A DNA stretch of 64,000 nucleotides from Nephrocerus scutellatus (GCA_947095585.1 OX352762.1:94276249-94340248), one strand, 5' to 3'; shown: positions 1 through 12,225, numbered from the stretch's first letter. Made by a program: numbers and translations. The notes: generated by a model not told the origin, from the sequence alone.

Positions 1-204
1 GATTTTTATATATATAGATTTAAATCTATTAATTTTAATCTCTACTGTAAGTATTTTACTTTAATTGTGTTCAAATGTGAAAGCTATTTCAGCGTTTTAA
101 CAATTTTCTTAGTATCTTTTCATTAAATATTTTTTGCCAAAAAGGTTTTTACTGTTCAGTAAATTGCGAGCCTTATCATAAAATCAACACCCTTCATTAC
201 TATT
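1..204. other. AT-rich leader, nothing recognised
   Basis: AT-rich sequence with only short open frames. No gene or named repeat is recognised before the minisatellite element begins. Confidence 0.5.
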
Positions 205-1268
205 TTTAAATTCTCTATATTAACTTCGCGTGCCCGTGTGTCGGTGGGTTTGTGTGTCGTGGAATCTTGCGATCAATTTTTAACCCACTTCCCAAGGCCC
301 GATTTTATTGAAATTTTGCACATTTGTATTTCCGGTGACAATACTTTCTATTTGAGGCCACTCAGACCTCGGGGTCCGGAGGCTCCCATACAAATATTTT
401 ACAAAATTCACCCGATTTTTTTAAAATTTTATACAAATGTGTATCTCCGATAGAAAACACTTTTTGTGAAAATTTTGGAGACCCCGGGCCCGGGTTCGTG
501 GGGCCCCATAACTTTTTTTTATAAAAATTAACCCGATTTTCTTAAAATTTAATACACATGTGTATCTCCGATAGACAACACTTTTTGTTAAAAATTTTGT
601 GACCCGGGGCCCGGGTTCGTGGAGCCCCATACACTTTTTTTAAAAAATTAACTCGATTTTTTTCAAATTTTATACACATGTGTATCTCTGATATACAAAA
701 CTTTTTGTAAAAATGTTGTGCTACCGGGCCCGGGTTCGTGGGGCTCCATAACTTTTTTTTTAAAAATTAACCCGATTTTCTTCAAATTTAATACAATGTG
801 TATCTCCAAAAGACAACACTTTTTGTAAAAAAATTTGTGACCCCTGGCCCGGGTTCGTGGGGCCCCATACAATTTTTTAAAAAAATTAACTCGATTTTTT
901 TAAATTTTAATTTTTGATATACAACACTTTTTGTAAAAATGTTGGAGACCCCTGGCCCGGGTTCGTGGGGCTCCAAAATTTTTTAAAAAAAAATTAACCC
1001 GATTTTCTTCAAATTTTATATACGTATGTATCTCCGATGAAAAACACTTTTTGTAAAAAGTTTTTTTTTTAACAAAAATATCACCCGATTTTTTTTAAAT
1101 TTTATATACGTGTGTATCTCCGATGGGCAACACTTTTTGCAAAAATTATCGACGTCTGTTTCCTGATAAATGACCCAGGATCGAGGGGATTCCATATCAA
1201 TTTCTGCGATTAGAGAATTTAGATGTAGATGTAGATGGGTTGTTTTTTTAATTTTAATTTTTAAACAT
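205..1268 (+). repeat. Minisatellite-bearing dispersed element, copy 1
   Basis: About seven tandem units of roughly 120 bp. Each has an AT-rich half (cgattttcttcaaatttt, then acacatgtgtatctccgat and acaacactttttgtaaaa) and a GC-rich half (cccgggcccgggttcgtggg). The array is framed by a unique 5' end (ctctatattaacttcgcgtg) and a unique 3' end (ctgcgattagagaattt, then a T-rich tail near gggttgttttt). The same ends flank the other arrays in this window, so this is a dispersed element with an internal expanding repeat rather than a simple satellite. Short open frames on both strands come from the repeat period and are not genes. The class is unknown; a Helitron/Helentron-like non-autonomous element is one possibility, unproven. 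Confidence 0.75.
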
Positions 1269-2820
1269 ATTACCCTCACACCTCACTTTATACATTTTCC
1301 GGACTTATAGGCCGAAACACTATAGAGTTTTCAACTCCCGCAATAATCCTCATTTGGTATCGTAGAATCTCTTTTCGTTAGTGCGATGGATTTCGCAGAC
1401 GACATATGCTCGGACGTAAAGCTATAAATAAATTTTAATTTGACATCAAGTTGTGACAAAAGAAGAGAACCCAACTGATTCACATAACAATTGAAGCATC
1501 AATGTGAAAGGTGCAGTGATTTGTGGTTTTATCTTGAAATGTGTTCCTCGGTTTTTTTTCTTCTTTCTTTCATACCCCAAACCGGAATATAAGTTTCTGA
1601 AATGTTATGGCTGACGAAACTCCGTAAAACCTTATTACCAATTCAATTGAGTGGGTGTCTTATGCGCGGTTTTTCACATTTTGTTAGTTGCGTCGTCGAT
1701 GTTGCTGGTGCTGGTTTTCATTAAATGAAATCGTTTGATTTTGGAAGTTAATTTTGTTCTGTTTTTAGTTTCAGAAAATAATGGAGTCTGACGCGGCAAC
1801 TGATTATGCGGCTATGCTCAAGACAAATAAATTGATATTCTTTTTCTTTCATTGTGTTCGATTTGTATTCATATCTAAATACTTGATCTGAAATGCTATT
1901 CGTCCGTTTGAGGTTAAATTTGAACCACTTGCAATTCAGCAGACGCACGTTTATATGTTATGTAGATGCATAAACATATCAAGAATATGCTATTTAGCCA
2001 TTATAATTACAAAAGAAGGCAAGCAACTTCCTCTTTAAAACAACTGTACAATGACTGAAAGACTATAACAAAGAGACAACCAAATATTCCATCGGCGTTT
2101 GATGGCTGTATCCCAATTTTAGACCTGGGGTAAACAATTATTTCATTTGCATTTTATTGTATAGACATCTAAAACAAAGGAAGTGCACGTTCGACAAAAA
2201 TAAGGGATTTAATGCTTTCTACATCCGTACCCAAGTATATTTAATTTCTGAGTCGTACACAGGTAAAATATTTGAACATCTACAATGACGAATATTTCCT
2301 TCCATAAAACCATCACCTATTGACGAATTCAAAAATCTTTACAAAGCCTGCAGATGGAGAACCGCTGTGGAAGACACAACACTGAATAGCTGCGCAAAGC
2401 AGACATGACTTTTTTCGAAATGCATGAGTGCAATCGAACCATTTTAAAAATTCAACACATACGCGTACGTACATTACGTTATTGCGTTTGCAAACTTGAA
2501 ACATGACTCCATCCCTGATCTGATACTTATAAACAGAAACAGATCCACAAGCGATCTAATGGCTGGTCACGTTTCTATTCCGTTGAATATGAGATATGAC
2601 CAATTCTACAGATTAGTTTGATGTGAACTGTAATGATTAAAGCGGAAAATTATTTCTAGCGCAGTTAGGTACACTGCGGTTAATTAAAATAGAAGCAGGC
2701 GATTTTGAAAAGTAAAAATGATCCGTTATATGGTGTATAATGGCGAAAGAAACAGTTGTTCGTGCTGATTGCAATGGTTAATTTCCCAAATTTTAAGCGA
2801 ACAAGCTAACGGTTGTTTTA
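1269..2820. other. Intergenic, no gene recognised
   Basis: AT-rich non-coding sequence. The open frames here (for example near 1748-1948 and 2313-2504 on the minus strand) are short, show no family motif and have no neighbouring exons. No inverted-repeat ends were seen. Confidence 0.5.
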
Positions 2821-3294
2821 TGAAACCCATACAAATTTTATAAAAAAAAGTAACCGATTTTCTTCAAATTTTTTTGTTTTTATGGGCTGTTGTTTTTAAA
2901 GTCTCCATATTAACTTCGCGTGCCCGTGGCTAGTTTGTCAGATCTTGTGATAAATTTTTAACCCATTTCCTAAAGCACGATTTTATTCAAACTTTGCACA
3001 CATATGTACTTCCGATGACAACACTTCTTATTAAAATTTGGGGCACCTCGGGACTCGGGGTCGTGGGGCGTCCATACAAATTTTATAAAAAAAATTACCC
3101 GATTTTTTTTTTTTGTAAAAAATTGGAAGTGATCGATTTTGTATCTCCGATGGACAACACTTTTTGGGACATTTTGGAAGCCGTCCCCAGGGCTTCCATA
3201 TAATTCTTAAGAAAATTAATCCAATTTTATTCAAACTGCACACATGTGGATCTCCGATTAGAGACTCCACAAGAAGAATTTTAATTTTTTGGGT
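2821..3294 (+). repeat. Minisatellite-bearing element, copy 2 with tail of a preceding copy
   Basis: 2821-2895 reads like the 3' part of one element (cccatacaaattttat, the cgattttcttcaaat core, then the gggctgttgttttt tail). It is followed directly by a fresh 5' end (ccatattaacttcgcgtgcc) and about two 120-bp units. It ends with gattagagactcc and a gggtttttaaattc tail that abuts the next copy. This head-to-tail order shows a fixed 3'-to-5' junction between successive elements. Confidence 0.7.
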
Positions 3295-4220
3295 TTTTAA
3301 ATTCTATATTAACTTCGCGTGCACGTGGCTGGGTTGCTGGCTGGCTGGTCAGATTTTCTGATCAATTTTTAACCCACTTCCCATAGCCCGATTTTAATGA
3401 AATTTTGCACATATATATATTTCCGGTGACAATACCCTCGGACCTCGGGGTCCCATACAAATATTTTACAAAATTTTTTTAAAATTTTATACAAATGTGT
3501 ATCTTTGATGGACAACACTTTCTGTAAAAATTTGGAAGTGATCGGGCCTCGGGTTCGTGGGGCTCCCATACAAATTTAAAATAAAAATTACCCGATTTTT
3601 TCAAATTTTACACACATGTGTATACCCAATAAACAATACTTTTTCTAAAATTTGGTAGTGATCGGGCCACGGGTTCGGCCGCAAGAACCTTATACATTTT
3701 TTTAATTTCTTATAGTGGCATCAGATACCGTCGTACTTTAATGACTGTGTGCGGTGTGTGCTGCGCAGTCGGCTGCGCTGCATGGTTTTTGTGGTGGAGA
3801 GAGAGACAGAAATCTTAGCTCACGCACAAATGAACCCAGCAAATGAAACGAGACATAAATGTTTTATGCTTAATTCAACTTACTTACTTATTTACTGAAT
3901 TGTATTTTTATTGATGTCGTTTTTTTGTTGTCGATATCAACTTACAGATTGAACAACAAGTTTTCACAATATTCTGTCATTTCGCGTTTTCATAAATTAC
4001 TTCAGAGCAGTTAAAGAGTTCTCAAGATAAATGCTCGTGTTTCTTATTTGCTCAGAGTATGAGCGTGCTCTAAGTGCTCCGAATAAAATGATCTGAGCCT
4101 TTTCAATTTTAACATCTGATTTCAAATGTCTCTTTCGATTATTTTCTCCTACAATATCAATTTCTGCGATTAGAGAATTTATATGAAAAATTTTAATTTT
4201 TATGGGTTGTTTTTATTTGT
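3295..4220 (+). repeat. Minisatellite-bearing element, copy 3, interrupted
   Basis: Starts at attctatattaacttcgcg and carries about three units with the cgggcctcgggttcgtgggg core. It loses similarity near 3690. The expected 3' end (atatcaatttctgcgattag, then the gggttgtttttat tail) reappears at 4154-4215. The 3690-4150 stretch is unrelated sequence with a GAGA-like run and is either an insertion or a divergent part of this copy. Confidence 0.6.
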
Positions 4221-4254
4221 ATAAAAAGTTAATTTGGAAAAAATAAAGGTTTTG

Positions 4255-5215
4255 CCTTATTTTTTTAAAGGATGGGTAAAAAATTGCTTGACATTGTTAT
4301 AGAAGGCAAAATAGATGATTACCATTCGGAAGACTTGCTTAAGCGTGCTATCGCTTGCAAGATCGATCGAAATCATCAGGCAATTTATTTTATTATTTAA
4401 AGGATCCGAAAATGTACGGAAAAATTTACAAAGTAAATGCCTTCACGGTCGTTACAGCAAGGGAAAAAGGAAAAATTTTCAGATTAGTTTCCAATCCAGC
4501 TGTTTCGACAGAGAGGCAGCTGGTCTTACTACAAGTAAGATTCGTGGGATTCGTAGTGACAAACACATTAAGCGACTAAAGCTGAAAAAAAACCACCACT
4601 TAATGCTTCGTGAAAGCTTCAACGCTTACAATTCGCGAAAGACTACCTGACCTTTGATGTGCAAAAAGGAGCAAGTTCGAACAACTCGAAAAAATAGCCT
4701 TTTCTGACAAAAAAAAAGTTCAATTTATATGGACCGAATGGCTATAACTTTTACTTCCACGATCTAAGAAAAAAGAAGTCATTTTTAAACCGTCATCATT
4801 GCAGAGAAGGGGTCGTAATGGTTTGGGCTGCAATATCTTATTATGTCAGGAAATAGTTATAAAGCGGTGTCAGCGGAATCACTTTTTCCGAAAATCCACG
4901 GTCTCTTTGGACCACTTTCATGGATATTTAAACACGACAACGCTCCTATACACAGTACACAACGCTCGCATTGTTAAATTGTTTGTTGCCAGTAAAATTG
5001 TTGAACTTTTACCATTGGCCACCATATTCGACGGAACTTAACATTATACAAAATGTCTAGGGCTAGCTAGGCTGAAAACGGTACGAAACTGTAATACAAT
5101 ACGATATTAAGAAAGCGCTGACGTTCGTTTAACTTACCTTGAATGGGATTTCACTCGATTACTTGGCCGTCTCATTGTACAAGTTCATAAAAGATCGAAT
5201 TTTTGAGATTATTTT
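4255..5215 (+). pseudogene. Tc1-like transposase relic
   Basis: Fragments in shifting frames follow the order of a Tc1-family DD34E transposase. First come an N-terminal helix-turn-helix-like stretch (ACKIDRNHQAIYF, then KDPKMYGK) and a KIFRLVSNPAVSTE segment. A catalytic-core stretch around 4690-4740 then reads FSDKKKFNLYGPNGYN, followed by VVMVWAAISYY near 4815. A second-aspartate region near 4930-4990 reads KHDNAPIHSTQRSHC-like, and a WPPYSTELNIIQN segment near 5020-5060. The last motif normally reads SPDLNIIEN, so both acidic positions look substituted. There are several frameshifts and stops. No terminal inverted repeats were identified. It is non-functional. Confidence 0.7.
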
Positions 5216-5327
5216 GAAAGGTGGTTCAACTCATTATTAAAAATTATATCTGGAGTATGGACCACATAAAGTGAAAACAAATATTTTTTAATTGGATGTT
5301 AGGAAAGGGATCAAAATTATATTTAAG

Positions 5328-5690
5328 CTAGTTGTTAACCCCGGAGTTACCCGGCACCCGCCGACCCTCACCGTTTAGACCCACCAAAAGCTTAAATAAC
5401 AGGCGTTGTCTGGCTGCCTCTCAAAACCGGCTGACCCAACCAAACTGACCGCTCCCCCACTGAAACCACCGCACACCATTGAGCCGCACCCCACCTACCC
5501 GCCACTGACCCAAAATTGTAGCCTACAACGTGTTCAAATCGTGAGTTATGGTCGCGAGTTCATTCCCATTGAAAAGATAATTTTTTCAGTTTTTCCCGAA
5601 TTTCCCATTTTTTTAGGTTCCGAAAGCGAAACGAAACCGAAACGAGAAAGCCAGCTGTCGGCAGCACTGAAAGACCCAGATGTGAAACTG
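5328..5690 (-). repeat. Helitron-like 3' terminus with C-rich body
   Basis: On the minus strand this ends in CTAG (5328-5331), preceded by gttaacaa and a short CCGG..CCGG stem. That fits the hairpin-then-CTRR architecture of Helitron 3' ends. The adjoining 5340-5520 stretch is strikingly C-rich on the plus strand (accc/ccacc runs), as at 10.5 and 10.85 kb. No helicase is present, so at most it is a non-autonomous fragment. The distal boundary is uncertain. Confidence 0.45.
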
Positions 5691-6617
5691 CAATATGTAT
5701 CCCACATACAACAGTCTCTCTCTTTTAAGTTATCCCGACAAAACTAAAAAAGTATGGATATCAGGTAGCACATGGAACACAATTCGTGAACGCCAATCCA
5801 TCAAAGCAGAGTTAAACGCGGCCTCGGGTGCCGAGCGAAGCGAATTAGCGCGGAAGTATAGGGATCTGGACCAGCAAGTTGGCCGTTCAGCTAGGAACGA
5901 CAAACGAGCATGGCTAAGCGACATCGCAACAGAAGCACAGCAAGCCGCTGATAGTAGACAATACAGCGCAGTCTATCAACTCACTCGTAAGCTCGACAAC
6001 AAGAAACACCACATCAACCCGCTGGACAGAACATTTTAAGAATGTTTTGAATAGTACTTCGCCAGGCACGTCCATCAACCCTCATATGCACCTTAGTAGG
6101 ATACTTAACATCAGCGTCGCTAGTCCTTCGTCGGATGAGATAAGGACAACAATTCGTTCACTGCAATCGGGTAAAGCAGCAGGCAATGACAACATCTACG
6201 CAGAACTCCTTCAAGCTAACGTCGAGTTAACTACGCGAACATTGCATGCGATATATCAAGATATCTGAGAATCTGAATCCATTCCATCGTCGTTAAAAGA
6301 AGGCTTAATAATCAAACTCCCCAAGAAAGGTGATTTGAGTAATTAAGGAGCTGTACCGTGACTCAACATGCCGCGTCATTCATAACGGTCATCTTGGCTC
6401 ACCTTTCAACATCTACTCGTGAGTCAAGCAAGGTTGCAACCTCTCACCATTGCTTTTCACAATTGTCATCGACTGGGTGATGAAAATAGTAACCCGTACT
6501 GCATCGGGTTTGCCATGGAATGTTTTTCACCGCCTAGAAGACCTGGACTATGCTGATGATATATGTCTCCTATCACAATCGCTAGGTGACATGGAGCGAA
6601 AATTAAACTCATTAGAA
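5691..6617 (+). pseudogene. RTE-like LINE, 5' segment of a split copy
   Basis: Plus-strand relic of an RTE-type LINE. 5738-6035 encodes the linker typical of these elements (KVWISGSTWNTI, then AELNAASGAER, RYRD-like and RSARNDKRAWL). 6047-6268 gives the reverse transcriptase N-terminus (SGKAAGNDNIYAELL). 6450-6615 gives fingers/palm sequence with the catalytic LDYADDICLLS motif intact. Reading continues on the other side of a nested LINE at 8531. Stops and frameshifts separate the blocks, so it cannot be active. Confidence 0.75.
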
Positions 6618-8530
6618 CTTTTTTTTTTTTTGTATATAATTTGCGCACGCAAAAAGGGGTTCGCACCTTTATTATGTTCGGCAATATGCTTGGCACAGCG
6701 TGGGCGTTAAGGAAAAGGAGAAGAAGAGAGGAGATGTCTATGAGCTTGTGTCTTGAATGTCTGTGGATCATAGTGATGTGGAAAGACAGAGCTTGGCAGA
6801 GCATTCCACATACGTGTTGTACGGCTGAAGAACGAATCCCTGAATTTAACTGTACGTCCGAAGATGAGCTTAAAGGTAAATTGATGTGCATTTAGAGCGC
6901 CACGAGTATTGCAGTTGAATACAAGGAGAGGTGGCATGCAACTGGCTATTTCTCTTGCTGGTGGAAGAAGCGATAAAACAGTGACAAGCAGGAGACGTTC
7001 CGGCGGTGTTCAAGCGAATCTATTGATTTCGCAATGTTTTCGTCACCGATAAGTTTTATCGCACGGTTTTGTATTCTATCTGGTTGATACAAGCTGGTTT
7101 TAGGCGCACCAGACCAGATATGACAATTGTACTCAAGTTTAGCGCGAATAAAGGCCTTGTAGATAGTAGCCAGGTCAGAGGGAGTGAAACATTTCTTGCA
7201 CCGGGTTAGAAAACCTAAATATTTCGCAGCATTTTTGGCGACGGTAAATATGTGGTCATTCCAACGAAGCTTGTCGTTGACGCACATACCGAGAATTGTG
7301 ATATTTTCAGTTTCCTCGATGCAAGTGCCATTCATGGATAATGGCATGGGATTTGGGATTCGCTTGGACGACAGGAGACAGCATTGGGTTTCGGAAGCGA
7401 TAAATTCTACTCGATTGTTTTCTCCCAATTTTATTATGCTGTCTAGGTCAGAGTTTTACGTGCTTAAAATACGAAGTTGTTTGAGTTCCACATGAGATGT
7501 GGAGGGACGTTCCTCAAACTTATATGAGAAGCTGAGAGTGCTGTCGTAAGCGAAGCAGTGAATCCAATTCACAGATAAGAGATCATTAATAAAAATGAGA
7601 AAGAGTGTCGGGGACAGAACAGAGCCCTGGGGAACGCCAGCATTTATGTGGTAAATTTCAGACTTGAATCCGTCCAAAACAACTTGAATTGAGCGGTCCA
7701 AAAGATAGCTTCTAATCCAATGAAGCAGTTTATCATCGACACCAAAGGCACGCATTTTTGACAAAAGAGCTTGATGCCAAACTCTGTCAAATGCCTTAGA
7801 AATATCAAGTGCAACAGCTTTGCTTTCACCAAATTGATGCAAAGACCGGTTCCACTGTTCGGTGAGATATACCATCAAATCACCAGTGGAACGTTGCCCA
7901 CGAAATCCGTACTGCCGGTCACTAAGGATTTCATTGGTTTCAAGATATTTCATGAGCTGAAAATTTATCAGCGTTTCCATGACCTTGGAAAGAATGGATG
8001 TAAGTGCTATGGGTCGGTACGAAGAAGGAGACGACGGCTCGCCTTTTTTGGGTATGGGCTGGACAAAGGCTGTTTTCCAACTTCTCGGGAAGAGTCCAGA
8101 AGAATAGGATAGATGGAAAAGCTTACGCAATGGTAATGCCAGCTTGGAAGAACACCTATTCAGAACTAATGGGGAAATACCATCTGACCCAGCGGATTTG
8201 TGAATGTTGAGATCATTTAAAACTCTAGCAACTGCACGAGTACGAATGAAGATCTGTCCCATAGAGTGTTCAATACTCGGGGGTGCAGGCGGCATCAATG
8301 CACAATCTGGAAGCGTGGAGCTAGCTGCAAAATGTGCAGCAAACAGATTGGCTTTAATTTTGAGTTTATGGTCTTTAGAGTTGACAACTGGAGTGTCATT
8401 ATAAATGATCGTTGGAATGGCCGACGAGGCTGTATTTTTGATTCTTTTCGCGAATGACCAAACATTTTTACTACCTTTGGGACATTGTAGTATTTTTTGC
8501 TTCAATTTTCGGTCGTAGGCGAATTTGACT
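6618..8530 (-). pseudogene. 5'-truncated CR1/Jockey-like LINE nested in the RTE copy
   Basis: Minus-strand reverse transcriptase. 8505-7459 reads in order: linker (KNVWSFAKRIKNTASS), fingers (HKSAGSDGISPLVL), PIPKKGEPSSPSSYRPIALT, palm motif A (VALDISKAFDRVWH), motif B (GVPQGSVLSPTLFLIFINDL), then a catalytic-box equivalent reading FAYDSTL. After one in-frame TAA (7456-7458) the frame continues through the thumb (ILGMCVNDKLRWNDH) to a TAG at 6946. The C-terminal RTTRMWNALPSSVFP block follows in a shifted frame. The 3' end carries an oligo-A tail, seen as T-run 6619-6631. Homologous 3' ends recur at 9.9, 34.6, 45.7 and 54.2 kb. One catalytic Asp of the FADD box is Tyr, so this copy is dead apart from its stops. 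Clade assignment is by motif style only. Confidence 0.85.
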
Positions 8531-8835
8531 CCACGCTAACAAAGTGGGTTTAAAAATTAACATCTCAAAAACAAAACTTCTTCGCGTTAACGCTAGTGGA
8601 ACATGTGATCTCTCGATTGACGGGCATCAGATAGAGGAAGTCGATAAGTGTTGTTGTTTGGGCAGCTGGATGTCAAAAAATTGTGGTGCTGACTCGGATG
8701 TGAGCTCTCGTGTAAACAAGGCGCGACACTCCTATAGTATTCTAAATAATATCTGGAACTCCTCGCAAATCTCCCGGAATATGAAAGGAAAGGTGCTCAG
8801 TAAAATTTACTTAGCAACCAACCAAATTTGATATG
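8531..8835 (+). pseudogene. RTE-like LINE, 3' segment of the split copy
   Basis: Continues the plus-strand RTE reverse transcriptase broken at 6617. It reads HANKVGLKINISKTK, then a thumb region with VDKCCCLGSWMSKNCGAD and VSSRVNKARHSYSILNNIW, which follow the YADD box in RTE elements. The 1.9-kb gap is filled exactly by the minus-strand LINE, which shows nesting rather than two unrelated fragments. It ends without a clear tail. Confidence 0.75.
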
Positions 8836-9870
8836 CGAGAATAACTTTAAAATCTTTGTACATATCATGCTTGAGCAATCTTGTGATTTGAGAATGAATA
8901 AATCCAATTATCTGGAATTATTATATACCTAAATCAAATCCGATCGTTGGTACTCTGTAACGTATATAGCTCAGTAGGGTGATGTTCGGGAAATCTTAAG
9001 TGCGTTCATAAACCAAAAAGCGAATAAATCGTGGGAAACTTTTCAAAGATAATCAATAAATCATTAATTAGTCTGCAATGTTATTAATGCCAACATAATT
9101 GATTTCAGTCATAAGCGCCAGTTTCATCGAAATGGTACCTAAATATCAATTACTTGCCAACAGTTAATCAATGAATTCGAATTTCAAATGATATTGTCGA
9201 ACATAAACTTTTAACACAAAGTGCCAACAAATCCTATAAAAAAATTGTTTGAAGTAGTAGTTTATATGCGGTTGGTCTTATATGGCCAGTACTACAATTC
9301 ACAATCTTTCAAGACATTTCAAGGATTTTTATTATTTTTAGCAGCACACCACCCGATCAATGAGAGTCTTCGTGTGCGCTTGCAATTTATTTCATCAAAA
9401 TTTGTAATTAGAAAAGCAAAAATGACTTGAATTTTTATGATGTCGGATCGCTATTAATCTGGTATCTATGAAATCTCTGTCATACAGCGTAGCGCTGGCG
9501 CAAATAGCTGTCTCACTGTCACACTGACTGGCTGTCTATTCGGTTATTAAGATGAAACCTTTTTGAGGTGTCTCTAATTTCGTGTCTTTCAGGAAAATGC
9601 ATCCCAAACAAATGCATTGCACGGAGACATGTGCACTTATTAAAAAAGCAGTATACTACGAGTAGATTTATAAAGTATAAATTATTGAATAACGCATATA
9701 TTATTACGAAAATGATAATGTTATGAACTGTAAACATAAGAATAAGTAAGTTAATATTTGGAATTATGCTAGACTACTTGATAGAGCTATCGCCTATGCA
9801 ATAATAGTAATGTTATTAGAGAATTATGTAATCACCATGGTAAATTTGTTAATAAAAGTTGTAATATGTG
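8836..9870. other. Intergenic, no gene recognised
   Basis: AT-rich sequence with short random open frames on both strands. No motif, intron signal or repeat end is seen. Confidence 0.5.
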
Positions 9871-10335
9871 ATTTTTTTAATAATTTGCACACGCGTAAAG
9901 GGGTTTGCACCCTTATATGCTTAGCACAGCGTCGGCGTTAAGGAAAAGGGGAGATGTCTATGAGCTCGAGTTTTGAATGCCTGTGGATCATAGTGATGTG
10001 GAAAGACAGAACTTGGCAGAACTTTTGTCGCCGATACGTTTTATCTCACATTTTGTATTCTATCTAGTTGATGCAAGGTAGTTTTAGGCGCACCAGACCA
10101 GATATGACAATTGTACTCAAGTTTAGGGCGAATAAAAAATTTGTAGATCGATTTAGGATTCGCTTAGATGACAGGAGACAGCATTGGGTTTTAGAAGCGT
10201 TTAATTCTACTCGACTGTTTTCCCCTTACTTTATTATGCTGTCCAGGTCAGAATTTAACGTACTTAACATACGTAGTTGTTTGAGTTCCACATGAGAAGT
10301 GGTGGTACGTTCCTCAAACTTATATGAAAAGCTGA
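9871..10335 (-). repeat. 3' fragment of the CR1/Jockey-like LINE
   Basis: Close match to the 3' portion of the LINE at 6.6-7.5 kb, with internal deletions. It has the same tttgcacacg…gggttt…gcaccctt 3'-UTR segment, the gatgtctatgagct block, and thumb coding sequence antisense to 10068-10295. It is a 5'-truncated minus-strand copy with no coding potential. Confidence 0.7.
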
Positions 10336-10807
10336 GAGTATTGTAGACCAGAATGGCGAAGCTAACCAGAACGAACTTGTGATGTGTTGTTATTTGCAAA
10401 ATCCCTTACGAACGCTCTAGAAAGTCTAAATTTCTTAACAATACATTTATGAGTACAAACGCTGAAATATAATGAAATATCCAACGTTGCCAAGCTGCCC
10501 CCACTCCACTGTACACACTGCCATCACTTGCCCACCCTACTGACCGCCACCAACTTACCACTGTAACCTATAATCTCCGGCAAAAAACCCTCCTAAATGA
10601 TGAAAACCTGATCAAAATCGGTAAAGTAGTTTTCAAGATTAGCTGAAATAACAGACGTTGCCCCTACCTCACTACCACCTATAGGAAAACTTTTGCGTTA
10701 AGAACGTTACCTGCATCGAATCAAACACGTTGCGAAAGTTTAAGCTCAATTAGATGGATAGTTTTTGAGTTTTGCGGTGTCTAACACACAGAACATAGAA
10801 ATATCTA
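10336..10807. other. C-rich repeat-like sequence, no gene
   Basis: 10,495-10,560 is a C-rich run (ccccactccactg, cccaccctactgaccgcc) like that beside the Helitron-like end at 5.34 kb, and aataacagacgttgcc resembles 5,393-5,408. This is probably the body of another non-autonomous Helitron-like fragment. No coding sequence is seen. Confidence 0.4.
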
Positions 10808-11040
10808 CTAGTTGAGTACCCGGCCCGTGCAACGGGTGTAACATTTTACGCTAATATCGCCCCCACATTCCATCCTCTGACCACCTCCCCATGACGATGA
10901 TTTACCATCACTATAGTTCCGGCATTCCACGGTTGTAAAATTTGACACAAATATCGTTCCGCATCCCCTCACAAACACATCGTCACTATTCACCTCAGCG
11001 ACCCCATAAAACTATAAAATCAACACTGATAACGGTCATC
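10808..11040 (-). repeat. Helitron-like 3' terminus
   Basis: Read on the minus strand, the end is a perfect 5-bp stem-loop (CCCGT-TGC-ACGGG), twelve nucleotides, then CTAG (10808-10811). This is the expected Helitron 3' arrangement: a short GC hairpin 10-12 nt before CTRR. The interior is C-rich on the plus strand and non-coding. The 5' boundary was not found. It is more convincing than the related end at 5328 because the hairpin is perfect. Confidence 0.55.
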
Positions 11041-11330
11041 ACCTAACCTATATTTTTTAACCACCTATCGCACGACCTAGAGGGCTGTAATTTTTTGAGC
11101 GGCTCAATGTCATGGGCACGTTTTACTTCTGACGCGTGTCGCGAGTCGCAATGGCGCATGTGAATCGTGGAAAAAAGAAAATTATTTGAAATAGCTCCAA
11201 CCTCAAAAACAGATATTTTGCCGATTATTACCAAATAATAACCGACTGTGTGGCGTGTTTCGATTTATATATAAAAGTTTGTACCCGAAAAACGAAGTTT
11301 TTTTACATTTACTTGTTTTATTTCTAATAA
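11041..11330 (-). repeat. ACACGCG-type dispersed repeat, copy 1
   Basis: The reverse complement aligns with 46455-46720. Shared blocks include tttttcgggtacaaactttt, ttatttggtaataatcg, aaaatatctgtttttgag, ctcgcgac/acgcg-rich sequence and cagccctctaggtcgtgcga. It is a dispersed family of unknown class; no terminal inverted repeats or coding sequence are seen. Confidence 0.65.
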
Positions 11331-12225
11331 ATAAAATGTACGCTATACCAAAACTTTAAAGGAAAACAATTTTTTTAATGTTCTGTATATACGAGTATTG
11401 TAAATAATGTGAACAACAAAAAGTGCAGTTTTCTATCTCTCTGTGTTGGGGAATATTTAGACTACTTGATAGTGCACGCACCCACGCATTGTCTCTTTAT
11501 TTCTTATATTCTCAAAAGACAGGCAGCTTTCCTTGCATACAACGTTCTCACTGAAAAAATTATTTACATAAAAAATATTCTTTGTAACTATCGAGCAGCA
11601 TTTGCAAGATTCCATTTTTGGTAAATCGCAAGCGCTTGAGCAACTTTTTCTGTATTTTCGCAAGCGCAACACAGTTTTCGTAAGCGAATAAATAAATTAT
11701 CCCTGACAGGCTAGGTAGACCAAAGACCAAAGTAATACACGTATTTTTTTTTTTGAAGCAATGAAATCAGAAGAATACGAACGCGAGCTTGTTCTACCAC
11801 GGGACAGCGATGGACAAATTTTCATCTGTAGGTATTGATTAATAGAACGAAATTAATTATTATATCGTTGTTTGAAGAGTGGGCTTTCTCATATTCATAC
11901 ACAGATACCCATATACTAACAACACATGTGCAGCGAAGATTTGGGTGAAAGACAAGAAGAATGTGCAGGCAATGAGTGCATCACTGCACGATGTCTGTAT
12001 TTCTGATTTCGCTGCATGCAGAATATCTGCTTATGTGTGTTGGGCTACCCATACACAGACGTTCTGTTGCTAATTGCATATACATAAAAGTGAAACTTTG
12101 TATATATGAATGTATGTATGGATGTATGAATATATGTATGTATGTATGTCTGCATGTATGGGTGGACAATTTAAAAGTTTGTTTTTAAAAATGCTATAAA
12201 ATGAGTATACATTAATATTTTTTTA
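11331..12225. other. Intergenic, with a tetranucleotide microsatellite
   Basis: Mostly unremarkable AT-rich sequence. 12,105-12,160 is a degenerate (atgt)n microsatellite, which creates the repetitive open frames there. No gene is seen. Confidence 0.55.

Noticed and set aside
205..1268. CRISPR-like array from regularly spaced repeats
   Set aside because: Whole ~120-bp units repeat with no unique spacers, there are no cas genes, and the context is eukaryotic.
5406..5747. 113-codon proline-rich frame
   Set aside because: It is explained by the C-rich Helitron-like segment, and its end runs into the RTE relic; no family motif.
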